Assembly: GCF_014836875.1 (NCBI RefSeq) | Contig: NZ_JACSQC010000005.1 | Location: 274,385 to 338,384, forward strand | DNA length: 64,000 nucleotides | Direction of reading: 5' to 3' | Source of the DNA: Arthrobacter pullicola | GTDB lineage: Bacteria; Actinomycetota; Actinomycetes; Actinomycetales; Micrococcaceae | In this document: piece after piece, positions 34,036-42,359 of the stretch | How the letters are laid out: the number at the start of each line of letters is the position of its first letter | Numbering within the stretch: the first letter of the stretch is position 1 | Notes under the pieces: model-generated | What the model was told of the DNA's origin: nothing | What the model saw: only the letters and a program-made list of their open reading frames with translations | The model's database searches: none | Translations under genes and position numbers: made by a program

Positions 34036-34071
34036 AAATACCCCTTCGGCCGGGAGACCGAAGGGGTATTT
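34036..34071 (-). terminator. Terminator of the siderophore-binding protein gene
   Basis: AAATACCCCTTCGG (34036-34049) pairs over 14 bp with CCGAAGGGGTATTT (34058-34071). On the minus strand it follows the gene's stop by 15 nt and runs into a T-rich stretch, a classic intrinsic terminator. Confidence 0.9.
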
Positions 34072-34085
34072 GCGGGACTGCGGAA

Positions 34086-35135
34086 TTACTTCACCTGTGC
34101 TGCGGCCTCGCCGAGAAGCGGAACAAAGTTGTCCAGGGCGTAGGGGATGCTCAGGACATTCGCCGCGGAGATGGACAGGGTCAGCGTGTTGTCCGAATCT
34201 GCCACGAGTCCGCCGTTCTTGACGGCCGGGATTTGGCTCAGCAGCGGATCGGCGACTATCGCTTCCTTGGCGGCGTCGTCGGCCACCCAGCTCACGAACA
34301 GGTCAGCTTCGAGCTCGTTGGCGCGTTCCGGTGACCAAGTCAGATAGAACGCGTCAGCAGGTGCGTTCTCATCAACGATCGGCGCCTGGACCATTCCCAG
34401 TTCCTTCAGGAACTTGGGGCGGTTGTCACCGGAGGTGTAGATGGAGATCTGGTCGGCACCGGCCGTGGTGTCGAGGTTGCCGTAGATGAAGCTGGTTCCG
34501 GCGAGCTCCGGGTATTCGGCCGCCTTGTCGGTGATGGCCTTCTCGGTTTCCTCCACGAGCTTGGCGGCTTCCTCGCTCTTGCCGAGGGCTTCACCAATCA
34601 TGGTGGCGGAGTCCTGCCAGGACGTGTAGTACGGGACGTCCGGGTAGGCGACCACGGGTGCGATCGAGCTGAGCTTCTCGTAGTCCTCCTGCGTGATGCC
34701 GGAGTACGCAGCGAGGATCACATCCGGATTGGTGGCTGCGATTTCGTCGAAGTTGATGCCGTCAGTTTCCGGGTACTGGACCGGAGCGTTCTCCGAGCCG
34801 ATCGGTGCGCCGAGCTCTTCAAGTGCCTGGTCGATCCACGGGGTCGTGCCGTTTTCGTTGCCGCCCCACTCGTAGAGCGGCATACCTACGGGAACGACTC
34901 CGAGTGCCAGCGCGGTGTCGGTGTTGACCCAGGAGACGGTTGCGACGCGCTCGGGGACGGCGTCGATGGTGGTCTCACCGAAGGCATGCTCGATGGTGAC
35001 CGGGAACTGGTCGCTGGAAGCGGCGGCGCTGCCGGAGCCCGAGTCCGACGACGTCGAACCCGTGGAGCAGGCGGACAGGGACAGCACGGCGACGGCAGCG
35101 ACGGCCGCAAGACTGCGCATGCGGGACAGGGCCAT
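34086..35135 (-). CDS. Iron-siderophore ABC transporter substrate-binding lipoprotein (FepB type)
   Basis: A 349-residue class III binding protein. The signal peptide ends at LSAC (Cys23), followed by a Ser/Gly-rich linker. IEHAFGETTIDAVPERVATVSWVN is the start of the periplasmic-binding fold; INFDEIAATNPDVILAAYSGITQEDYEKLSSIAPVVAY is the typical fold-joining region. It would deliver ferric siderophore to a FecCD permease pair, probably the one at 26.5-28.7 kb. AGGAG lies 5 nt before the ATG at 35135, and an iron box lies 54-72 nt upstream. Confidence 0.93.
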   Translation of the reverse strand: MALSRMRSLAAVAAVAVLSLSACSTGSTSSDSGSGSAAASSDQFPVTIEHAFGETTIDAVPERVATVSWVNTDTALALGVVPVGMPLYEWGGNENGTTPWIDQALEELGAPIGSENAPVQYPETDGINFDEIAATNPDVILAAYSGITQEDYEKLSSIAPVVAYPDVPYYTSWQDSATMIGEALGKSEEAAKLVEETEKAITDKAAEYPELAGTSFIYGNLDTTAGADQISIYTSGDNRPKFLKELGMVQAPIVDENAPADAFYLTWSPERANELEADLFVSWVADDAAKEAIVADPLLSQIPAVKNGGLVADSDNTLTLSISAANVLSIPYALDNFVPLLGEAAAQVK

Positions 35136-35188
35136 GGGGGCTCCTAGATATTTGCAAATGTGGATGGGGATGCCGGATTTTTTCCGGC

Positions 35189-35207
35189 AAGGTAAGGCTA
35201 ACCTACG
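35189..35207. promoter_or_regulatory. DtxR/IdeR-type iron box upstream of the binding-protein gene
   Basis: AAGGTAAGGCTAACCTACG shares 16 consecutive bases (GTAAGGCTAACCTACG) with the box at 28698-28716. The same core before the two separated transcription units supports a common iron regulon. Confidence 0.75.
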
Positions 35208-35258
35208 AAGCGGGGAAATACGCAACGCGCATGTGCCCTAATGGGTGAAGGGTTCCGG

Positions 35259-36485
35259 TTAGGGGCGGGAGCGGACCAAGCGGCGCAGGTCAGTGGCGGG
35301 ATCGGCAAGCTGGTCTGCAGAGACCGGCTTTTTCAGCGCTATCAGCCGGCGGGCAGCACGCAGGGTGTTGCCGGCGTCCACTCCTGCCGCGCCTGCCAGG
35401 GTGCCGTCCGGCGCAGTGCGGAAGACGACGTAGCCCGGCCCAGGCGAGCCGCGCTCCACCGTTTTCCCCTCACCTGCCATGCTTCCCACGGCTTCGGCAT
35501 GGACGCCGTGACGGTCAGTCCAGAACCAGGGCACAGCCTCCGGTTCCGGCTCCCCGCCGAGGATCCCGGCAGCGGCGGCACGGCCTGATCGGACGGCAGA
35601 GTCCCAGTGTTCAGAGCGGCGGGCAAGGACTCCGCCGGTTCGACGGCGCACGGAATCGCCTGCCGCGAAGACACGGGGATGGCTGGTGCGACCGGCGGCG
35701 TCAACCAGTACGCCATCATCCACTGCAATACCCGCATCCTCGGCAAGGCGCGTATCAGGCACCATTCCGACCGCAGCCAGCACGGCATCCGCGTCAATGA
35801 GGGACCCGTCATCGAGGAGCACCGTGCAGCCCTTTGGACCCGGGAGCACATCCACCGGCAGTCCGGTGATGGTCTTGATGCCTGCTTCAGCGTGCATCGA
35901 GTGCAGGTACGCAGCAAGTTCCTGCCCCACGGCCGGAACCAGCGGGACGGGGACGGGATCAATGAGCACGACGGCGGTTCCCAGCGCCGCGGCGGTCGAG
36001 GCAACTTCGGCGCCAATCAATCCGGCCCCGATGATCGCGAGCCGCTTTCCCGCGCCCAGCTGGGGGCGCAGGGCATCGGCGTCGGACTTAGTCCGCAGTG
36101 TGTGGACCCGGGCGGTCCCCGGGAAGCGGGGCGTGCGGGCTGCTCCCCCGGTGGCGAGCAGCAGGATATCTGCGTGGAGTACTGTGCCGCCGGCCAGCGT
36201 GAGCGTTCCCGCGCCGGGATCGATCGCGAGCGCGGTGCCGGTTACCAGCTCAACGGCATTTGCGCTGAACCAGTCCGGGGCGGCGAGCGCCAGGCCGGAG
36301 GTTTCCAGCGCCCCCGCCAGGTACGCCTTGCTCAGCGGCGGCCTGTCGTGCGGTTGTCCGGCAGGGTCAATCAGCGTGACGTTACCGGCGTATCCGCGCT
36401 GCCGCAGCTGCGCGGCAGCGCTGAATCCGGCCGGGCCGGCGCCGATAATCGCTACGGATTCGGGCTGGCAGGCGGTATCGGCCAT
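35259..36485 (-). CDS. FAD-dependent ferredoxin reductase
   Basis: A 408-residue NAD(P)H:ferredoxin reductase of the rubredoxin/putidaredoxin-reductase type. VAIIGAGPAGFSAAAQLR (about 11-28) binds FAD, RLAIIGAGLIGAEVASTAAALG binds NADH, and HPRVFAAGDSV is the FAD-contact motif. It follows a Rieske ferredoxin gene by 2 nt and is preceded by a MarR gene, which looks like an electron-transfer unit for an oxygenase that is not encoded here. The partner is unknown. Confidence 0.92.
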   Translation of the reverse strand: MADTACQPESVAIIGAGPAGFSAAAQLRQRGYAGNVTLIDPAGQPHDRPPLSKAYLAGALETSGLALAAPDWFSANAVELVTGTALAIDPGAGTLTLAGGTVLHADILLLATGGAARTPRFPGTARVHTLRTKSDADALRPQLGAGKRLAIIGAGLIGAEVASTAAALGTAVVLIDPVPVPLVPAVGQELAAYLHSMHAEAGIKTITGLPVDVLPGPKGCTVLLDDGSLIDADAVLAAVGMVPDTRLAEDAGIAVDDGVLVDAAGRTSHPRVFAAGDSVRRRTGGVLARRSEHWDSAVRSGRAAAAGILGGEPEPEAVPWFWTDRHGVHAEAVGSMAGEGKTVERGSPGPGYVVFRTAPDGTLAGAAGVDAGNTLRAARRLIALKKPVSADQLADPATDLRRLVRSRP

Positions 36486-36487
36486 GA

Positions 36488-36832
36488 TTAGGAGGCGGAG
36501 GGGGTAACGCCGGGGTAGAGGATGACGTCGCCGTCAATAACCTCCACACGGTGGGCAACGGCGTCGACAGTGGCGGGAAGGCACATCGCTGCACCGGTTT
36601 TAAGGCAGAAGCGGGCGGAATGGACGGGGCATTCGACTTCGCCGTCCTCAATCCAGCCTTCTGCCAGGGACGCTTCTTCATGGGTGCAGGTGTCGTTCAG
36701 GGCGTAGAAGTTACCGTCGTCGCTGTGGAAGACGGCAATGTCATCCCCCGTTCCGGCGGTCTGCGAATCCACAGTGACTGCCTCGCCCTCGTCGATCTCT
36801 ACTGCTGCGGCTACGCGGATACCTTCGCTCAT
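36488..36832 (-). CDS. Rieske-type [2Fe-2S] ferredoxin
   Basis: A 114-residue ferredoxin of the oxygenase-associated type. The cluster ligands are Cys49-x-His51 (CTHEEASL) and Cys68-x-x-His71 (CPVHSARF). FYALNDTCTHEEASLAEGWIEDGEVECPVH is nearly canonical, and the C-terminal strand pattern (HRVEVIDGDVILYP) completes the fold. It would carry electrons from the flavoprotein encoded 2 nt downstream to an unidentified acceptor such as a ring hydroxylase. Confidence 0.94.
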   Translation of the reverse strand: MSEGIRVAAAVEIDEGEAVTVDSQTAGTGDDIAVFHSDDGNFYALNDTCTHEEASLAEGWIEDGEVECPVHSARFCLKTGAAMCLPATVDAVAHRVEVIDGDVILYPGVTPSAS

Positions 36833-36884
36833 GGTTCCACGTTACCTCGCGGCAGCGGCCGGCTGTCGGCGCGCTCCACGGGCT

Positions 36885-37322
36885 TCAGGCACCGGCGGTG
36901 CCGTATTGGCGGCTGCTTTCCAGTTCAGTAATGAGCGAGATCAATTCACGGCGAAGCGCCGGGCGCAGTTCGGCGATGAGGTTTTGGCCCTCCAGGCGGA
37001 TCGCGTCCTCGAGGGCCGTGCGCCCGTAGTCGGAAATGTCCACGGCGCGGCGCGGAGCACCATGGGCGTCATCGCCGAGTTCGTTGACCAGGCCCTGTGC
37101 CTGCATGCTGACCAGCGTGGTCCCCAGCGTCTGCGCAGTGACCCGCAGCCGGCGGGCGAGCTCCGCCCGCCGCATCGGGCCCGCATCCCGCAGCACCTTT
37201 AACGCGGTCACCCGCTCCTGGGTCAAGCCCATGGCACGGAGCCGATTATCCATTTCCCGGCGCAGCATCCGCGCTGCTGTGGACAACAGCCGAATGGCCT
37301 CCCAATCAGCATCATTCTGCAT
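36885..37322 (-). CDS. MarR family transcriptional regulator
   Basis: A 145-residue regulator whose winged helix is MGLTQERVTALKVLRDAGPMRRAELARRLRVTAQTLGTTLVSMQAQGLVNELGDDAHGAPRRAVDISDYG, with the recognition helix at TAQTLGTTLVSMQ. It lies 52 nt upstream of the Rieske ferredoxin gene in the same direction and probably controls that unit. Its own upstream region (37323-37598) contains a 10-bp hairpin. Confidence 0.88.
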   Translation of the reverse strand: MQNDADWEAIRLLSTAARMLRREMDNRLRAMGLTQERVTALKVLRDAGPMRRAELARRLRVTAQTLGTTLVSMQAQGLVNELGDDAHGAPRRAVDISDYGRTALEDAIRLEGQNLIAELRPALRRELISLITELESSRQYGTAGA

Positions 37323-37394
37323 TCCCTGGTTCCCCCTGAAATAGCTGTGGCTGGCGTTCCAAATCCTCAGTGTACTTACTATCCAAACCTCAGG

Positions 37395-37423
37395 GCAGGG
37401 GTGACTGTCAAGCTCACCCCTGC
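37395..37423. other. Perfect 10-bp inverted repeat between MarR and acyl-CoA dehydrogenase genes
   Basis: GCAGGGGTGA (37395-37404) pairs with TCACCCCTGC (37414-37423). It lies in the 276-bp divergent region, about 75 bp from the MarR start. It could be an operator, a hairpin or a terminator of an unseen transcript; the rest of the gap shows no gene. Confidence 0.4.
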
Positions 37424-37598
37424 TGCTGCGGCCCCAAACTGACGGATCCCGCTGGCCAACCGTGCGGGATCGCCCGCAGCTGCATCCGGGTTATCCGTTA
37501 CCCCTTTACCGGCCAGTAGTAACGCGTAGCATGGTCGGCACAGCGAGCCGGGGCTGCACGGGAGCGGTCCTGACCAACCAGGCACTAGGGGAAAACAC

Positions 37599-39578
37599 AT
37601 GAGTTCCACTAATCTGCAGGATGCCCAAAACACCGGCGCGGACGATTCCGTCCGCAGGCTCCGGGAACGCGAGGTCAGTGAGAAGGACGCCCGAGATGTC
37701 GCCGAAGCATCGCGGATCACTGACGAGCAGCGGCCGAGTTTCGCCAAGGGGATTTATCTGGGCGACTTCGACCTCTCCCTGATCCGCCCGCACCCGGCTC
37801 TCCCGCGGGTGGAGACCGAACGTTCGGAGAAGTTCCTGGCCGACCTCACCGCGTACTGCGCCACCCTGGACGGCCAGCTCATCGAAAGCACCGGAATCAT
37901 CCCGGACGAGTACCTCAGCGGCCTGGCGGAGCTGGGCGTTTTCGGCATCAAGATCCCCCGGAAATACGGTGGGCTGGGGCTTTCCCTGCTTTACTACGGC
38001 CGGGCCCTGATGATCCTGGGCACCGTGCATCCCAGCCTCGGAGCCCTGGTTTCCGCTGATTTGTCCATCGGCGTGCCGGAGCCCGTGAAGGTGTTCGGCA
38101 CCGAGGAACAGCGCCAGGAGTACCTGCCGCGCTGCGCCGCCGGCGCCATCACCGCGTTTCTGCTTACCGAACCCGACGTCGGCTCGGACCCGGCGCGGAT
38201 GCGCACCACAGCGGTCCCTTCCGCGGACGGCAGCGAATACGTGCTGGACGGCGTGAAGCTCTGGACCACCAACGGCGTGATCGCTGAGCTCGTCGTCGTA
38301 ATGGCCGCTGTCCCGCCGCACGACGGCCAGAAGGGCGGCATCAGCGCCTTCATCGTGGAGATGGATGCGCCCGGCATCACCGTGGAGAACCGCAACAACT
38401 TCATGGGCCTGCGCGGCATCGAGAACGGGGTGACCCGGCTCCGCGGCGTCCGCGTCCCGGCCCGGAACATGGTGGGCCGCGAAGGCCAGGGGCTGAAGAT
38501 TGCGCTGACCACCCTGAACACGGGGCGGCTGTCCATTCCCGCGATGTGCGCGGCGGGAGGAAAATGGTCGCTGAAGATCGCCCGCGGCTGGTCCGGGGCC
38601 CGCGAGCAGTGGGGCAGGCCGATCGGACGCCATGAGGCCGTAGGCAAGAAGCTGGCCTTCATTGCCGCCACCACGTTTGCCCTGGAATCGGTGTTTGAAC
38701 TTTCTGCGGAAATGGCCGACGCCGGCACCAAGGACATTCGGATCGAGGCGGCGCTGGCCAAACTGTGGGCCAGCGAAATGGCCTACAACATTGCCGACGA
38801 ACTGGTGCAGGTACGCGGCGGGCGCGGCTTCGAAACCGCAGCGTCCCTGGCCGCGCGGGGAGAGCGCGCGGTGGCGGCGGAACAGCAGCTCCGGGATCTG
38901 CGGATCAACCGGGTCTTCGAAGGTTCCACGGAGATCATGCACCTGCTGATCGCCCGTGAGGCCGTGGACGCCCACCTGCGGGCGGCCGGGGACCTCGCGG
39001 TCGCGGATGCCGCGCTGGGTAACAAGGTGAAAGCCGGAGCCAAGGCCAGCGGATTCTACGGCAAGTGGCTGCCCACGCTGGCTGTGGGACGGGGGAACGT
39101 GCCGACGTCGTACGCCGAGTTTGGCCCGCTGGGCAAGCATCTGCGTTACGCCGAGCGGGCGTCGCGGAAGCTGGCACGCTCCACCTTCTACGGCATGGCC
39201 CGCTGGCAGGCCGGACTGGAACACCACCAGGCGTTCCTCGGCCGGATTGTGGACATCGGGGCGGAACTGTTCGCGATGTCCGCGGTCTGCATGAAGGCCG
39301 AGACGATCCGGCAGCGGGATGCCGGCGAAGGTGCCACAGCCTTCGAGCTTGCTGACACCTTCTGCGCCCAATCCCGGGTCCGGGTCGACGCTCTGTTCAC
39401 CGAGCTGTGGAAAAACTCCGATCCGGAGGATCATCGGCTCTCAAAGAAGGTGCTGGACGGCCGCTATACCTGGCTGGAAGAAGGCATCCTGGACCAGTCG
39501 GAGGGTACAGGCCCGTGGATCTCCGCCTGGGCCACCGACGGCTCGCCCAAGGAGAACCTGCATCGGAAGTACCGGTAG
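37599..39578 (+). CDS. Acyl-CoA dehydrogenase family protein
   Basis: A 659-residue flavoenzyme that introduces a trans-2,3 double bond into acyl-CoA. It is larger than the usual 380-residue form. The N-terminal helical domain contains GVFGIKIPRKYGGLGLS, the middle domain AFLLTEPDVGSDPARM (TEPxxGSD motif), and the C-terminal helical domain VRGGRGFETAASLAARGE with RVFEGSTEIMHLLIARE, which carries the catalytic Glu position of many members. The extra 190 C-terminal residues are helical, as in the long FadE-type enzymes of actinobacteria. The gene is alone; no partner beta-oxidation genes are adjacent. Confidence 0.92.
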   Translation: MSSTNLQDAQNTGADDSVRRLREREVSEKDARDVAEASRITDEQRPSFAKGIYLGDFDLSLIRPHPALPRVETERSEKFLADLTAYCATLDGQLIESTGIIPDEYLSGLAELGVFGIKIPRKYGGLGLSLLYYGRALMILGTVHPSLGALVSADLSIGVPEPVKVFGTEEQRQEYLPRCAAGAITAFLLTEPDVGSDPARMRTTAVPSADGSEYVLDGVKLWTTNGVIAELVVVMAAVPPHDGQKGGISAFIVEMDAPGITVENRNNFMGLRGIENGVTRLRGVRVPARNMVGREGQGLKIALTTLNTGRLSIPAMCAAGGKWSLKIARGWSGAREQWGRPIGRHEAVGKKLAFIAATTFALESVFELSAEMADAGTKDIRIEAALAKLWASEMAYNIADELVQVRGGRGFETAASLAARGERAVAAEQQLRDLRINRVFEGSTEIMHLLIAREAVDAHLRAAGDLAVADAALGNKVKAGAKASGFYGKWLPTLAVGRGNVPTSYAEFGPLGKHLRYAERASRKLARSTFYGMARWQAGLEHHQAFLGRIVDIGAELFAMSAVCMKAETIRQRDAGEGATAFELADTFCAQSRVRVDALFTELWKNSDPEDHRLSKKVLDGRYTWLEEGILDQSEGTGPWISAWATDGSPKENLHRKYR

Positions 39579-39592
39579 TTCCGCCGCCGGCC

Positions 39593-39630
39593 GCCGGCCC
39601 AGGCCCAGGCCAAGCCTGGCCTGGGCCGGC
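39593..39630. terminator. Bidirectional terminator between acyl-CoA dehydrogenase and fmdA
   Basis: GCCGGCCCAGG plus CCAGGC (39593-39610) pairs with GCCTGG plus CCTGGGCCGGC (39614-39630), 17 pairs with one bulged C and a 3-nt loop. It lies between the stop codons of the convergent genes. Confidence 0.8.
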
Positions 39631-39633
39631 CGC

Positions 39634-40890
39634 TCAGCGGTTGCTGGCCCGCGGTGCCCCCATGCCCGGATCGATTTGGAACGGCCCGGAGCTGGAGGGC
39701 CGCACATCGAAGTCGAAGATCGACGTCGGGATGTACACCGTGGAACAGGAATTCGGAATGTCCACCACGCCGGACAGCCGGCCCTCGATGGGAGCGGCGC
39801 CGAGCAGCAGATAAGCCTGTTCGGGGCTGTAGCCAAACTTGGTCAGGTAGTCGATCGCGTGCAGGCAGGCACGCTGGTAGGACAGGTGCGAATCGAGGTA
39901 GCGCTGCTCGCCGTCGAGCGTCACCGATGTCCCGGAGAACGCAATCCACTCGCTGAACTGAGGATCCACGTTGCCGGGCATGAAGATCGCATTCTCGTGG
40001 ACGCCGTACGTGTCCATACCGCCCTTGATGATGTCCACCCGCAGATCGATGAAGCCGCCCATCTCAATGGCGCCGCAGAAGGTGATTTCGCCGTCGCCCT
40101 GGGAGAAGTGGAGGTCGCCGACGGACAGGTTCGCTCCGTCCACGAACACCGGATAGAAGATCCTTGATCCCTTGGAGAGGTTCTTGATGTCCTGGTTGCC
40201 GCCGTTTTCCCGCGGGGGTGCCGTGCGCGCGGCTTCACTGCCGACGCGGCTCCAGTCCTCCCGGGGCAGTCCGCCCAGGACAGCGTGTTCGGCTTCCGGC
40301 GGGAGGGCCAGCGGCGGAACCCGGTGCGGGTCCGTGGCGATCAGATCGCCCTCGCGCTTGTTCCATTTGGCAAGCAGGGATGCCGACGGCGCGGTGCCCA
40401 TGAGCCCGGGATGGATCAGTCCGGTGAAGGAGACACCGGGAACGTGGCGGGAGGTGGCCGTCTGGCCGTTGAAATCCCAGATGGCCTTGTATGCGTCAGG
40501 GAACTGCTCCGTCAGGAACCCTCCCCCGTTCTCCTTGGCGAAAATCCCCGTGTAGCCCCAGCCCTGCCCGGCGAGCGGGCCGGAATCCTCCTGCGGAATG
40601 GGCCCGACGTCGAGGATGTCCACCACCAGCAGGTCGCCCGGCTTCGCACCTTCCACCCCGAATGGCCCGCTGAGCTTGTGGACGGTCAGCAGCGGAGCGT
40701 TGAGGATGTCCTCCGCAGAATCGTCGTTGACGACTGCGCCGTCGAACCATTCCCGGCAGTCCACCCGGAAAGACTCCCCCGGTTTCACTACGGCAACAGG
40801 AGGAATTTCCGGATGCCACCGGTTGTGGCCGAGTTTTTCCTGGTCCTCGAACTTCTTCGAGGAATCGAGGGGAAAGACGACTTGAGGCAT
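39634..40890 (-). CDS. fmdA: Formamidase (acetamidase/formamidase family)
   Basis: A 418-residue amidase that hydrolyses formamide and short aliphatic amides to ammonia and the acid. Diagnostic stretches are HNRWHPEIPPVAVVKPGESFRVDCREWFDG, GDLLVVDILDVGP, GVSFTGLIHPGLMGTAPS, LSVGDLHFSQGDGEITFCGAIEMGG and GYSPEQAYLLLGAAPIEGRLSGVVDIPN. It matches FmdA of Methylophilus and actinobacteria over its full length. It follows an fmdB-type gene by 25 nt. A link to formate release from N-formylkynurenine is not supported, since that needs a different enzyme family. Confidence 0.95.
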   Translation of the reverse strand: MPQVVFPLDSSKKFEDQEKLGHNRWHPEIPPVAVVKPGESFRVDCREWFDGAVVNDDSAEDILNAPLLTVHKLSGPFGVEGAKPGDLLVVDILDVGPIPQEDSGPLAGQGWGYTGIFAKENGGGFLTEQFPDAYKAIWDFNGQTATSRHVPGVSFTGLIHPGLMGTAPSASLLAKWNKREGDLIATDPHRVPPLALPPEAEHAVLGGLPREDWSRVGSEAARTAPPRENGGNQDIKNLSKGSRIFYPVFVDGANLSVGDLHFSQGDGEITFCGAIEMGGFIDLRVDIIKGGMDTYGVHENAIFMPGNVDPQFSEWIAFSGTSVTLDGEQRYLDSHLSYQRACLHAIDYLTKFGYSPEQAYLLLGAAPIEGRLSGVVDIPNSCSTVYIPTSIFDFDVRPSSSGPFQIDPGMGAPRASNR

Positions 40891-40915
40891 AACTTCTCCT
40901 TTGAAATTGTGGCGC

Positions 40916-41209
40916 TTAGTCGGGTCTTGGGAGTTTTTGGTGGAGCGGATTCAGGGTGGTTCCGCCGGCATTGGATGGGTGCCGGCGTCCTCCGGGAGAG
41001 CTGACGACGGCGGGCTCCGAAGCGGAGCGGGCCGAGTCTTCGATCAGCCGGTAGGCGCTGGTGGAGGAGCGGGAAAGATGCGGGGCGGTGAACCTGCGCC
41101 GTGAGGGCGTGCCGCAACCCGGGCACTGCGCCGATTCGGGGACCTGCCCCATTGAAGCCTGGATCTCGAAGTCCTGGCACTCCGGGCAGCGGTAAGCGTA
41201 GAGCGGCAT
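40916..41209 (-). CDS. fmdB: FmdB family zinc-ribbon protein
   Basis: A 97-residue protein with a zinc ribbon at the N-terminus: MPLYAYRCPECQDF with Cys8-Cys11 and CPGCG with Cys29-Cys32. FmdB-type proteins are small zinc proteins encoded near fmdA and thought to regulate or assist amide use. The rest is low-complexity (SRSSTSAYRL, GGRRHPSNAGG). GGAAAGG lies 6 nt before the ATG at 41209. It is the first gene of the fmdBA pair. Confidence 0.85.
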   Translation of the reverse strand: MPLYAYRCPECQDFEIQASMGQVPESAQCPGCGTPSRRRFTAPHLSRSSTSAYRLIEDSARSASEPAVVSSPGGRRHPSNAGGTTLNPLHQKLPRPD

Positions 41210-41533
41210 CACGGACCTTTCCGCAACTGAAGCCGCCTTCACCGGCTCCGACGGCCCGCAGAAGTCGCTGGCCCTAGCTGCAATTGACCTGCAGATTTTT
41301 CAGTAGAACTGCCTCTGAATGGGTGGCCAACCGCCGTGGGAAAGGGCCTGACAGGCCCTTCGGCGATTGTTCATCACCCTAATTAGGCCAGGTACTGGCG
41401 GTCAATGGTTTGTCAGGTTGCCCGGCCGCACAGCGCCAGCGGCCTTGACACCCGGACCGGCGCCTGCACAGACTCGGCCGTCCGGACGCTCCGGACCTGC
41501 AACAGGGATCCCCCCGCCGACGAAGGGACGCAG
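41210..41533. other. Divergent regulatory gap before fmdB and the SDR gene
   Basis: 324 bp between the fmdB start and the SDR start, with promoters for both expected. AAGGGCCT (41342-41349) and AGGCCCTT (41353-41360) form a perfect 8-bp hairpin with a 3-nt loop. AT-rich patches are at 41280-41310 and 41370-41395. No further gene is visible. Confidence 0.45.
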
Positions 41534-42328
41534 ATGAGCACCAACCCCATGCAGAACCCCGGTGGTTTCCGCCGCTTGGAAGGCAAGACGGCCCTGGTCA
41601 CCGGTGCCAGCCGCGGAATCGGCCTGGCAGTCGCCCATCGGTTCGTGGCGGAGGGTGCAAAGGTGCTCCTCACCGCCCGCGCCCAGGGGCCGCTGGACGA
41701 GGCGGCCGCCGGTTTTCCGCCCGGAACGGTCCTCGCTGTTGCCGGGAATTCCACCGACGCAGTCCATCAGCGCGAGGCGCTGGATGCCGTGGCCTCGGAG
41801 TTCGGCCGTTTGGATGTGCTGGTCAACAACGCCGGGACCAACCCGGTCTATGGGCCCCTGCTGGACCTGGACCTGGAGGCCGCCCGGAAAATCATGGACG
41901 TTAATGTCCTGGGTGCCCTGGCCTGGACCCAGGCCGCCTGCCGGCATCCGAAAGCCGGATTCACCAGCGGCGGAGGGTCGGTGATCAATATGTCTTCCGT
42001 CAGTGCGCAGACCCCGGCGAAAGGCATCGCCTTTTATGGCATCAGCAAGGCCGCCCTGGAGCAGCTCACCCGCTCCCTCGCCGTCGAACTGGCCCCGGAA
42101 ATCCGCGTGAACGCGCTGGCTCCGGCAGTGGTCAAGACGCGCTTCTCCCGGGCCCTGTATGAGGGCCGGGAGGAGCAGGTGGCGGGCAGCTATCCGCTGG
42201 GCCGGCTCGGCAGCCCCGGGGATGTGGCAGCGGCGGCGGCTTTTCTGGCCTCCAACGACGCCGCGTGGGTCACCGGACAGGTTTTGACCCTCGACGGCGG
42301 CCTGCTGCTCGCCGGCGGGTCGGCCTGA
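41534..42328 (+). CDS. SDR family oxidoreductase
   Basis: A 264-residue classical short-chain dehydrogenase. ALVTGASRGIGLAVAHRF binds NAD(P)H, LVNNAGTNP stabilises the fold, INMSSVSA carries the catalytic Ser, and FYGISKAALEQLTRSLA the YxxxK pair. The family resembles 3-oxoacyl-ACP reductase-like enzymes. GAAGGG sits upstream of ATG 41534. A 12-residue N-terminal extension (MSTNPMQNPGGF) precedes the fold. The substrate is unknown; the gene is convergent with the alcohol dehydrogenase. Confidence 0.9.
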   Translation: MSTNPMQNPGGFRRLEGKTALVTGASRGIGLAVAHRFVAEGAKVLLTARAQGPLDEAAAGFPPGTVLAVAGNSTDAVHQREALDAVASEFGRLDVLVNNAGTNPVYGPLLDLDLEAARKIMDVNVLGALAWTQAACRHPKAGFTSGGGSVINMSSVSAQTPAKGIAFYGISKAALEQLTRSLAVELAPEIRVNALAPAVVKTRFSRALYEGREEQVAGSYPLGRLGSPGDVAAAAAFLASNDAAWVTGQVLTLDGGLLLAGGSA

Positions 42329-42359
42329 AGCTAGCCGGTTTGAGCGGGCCAGCAGGAGG

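Noticed and set aside
32225..34222. A 665-codon plus-strand open frame
   Set aside because: It covers the PRC-barrel and MscS genes on the other strand, both well supported; its translation shows no domain.
37506..39434. A 642-codon minus-strand open frame
   Set aside because: It is antisense to the acyl-CoA dehydrogenase and shows no recognisable sequence.
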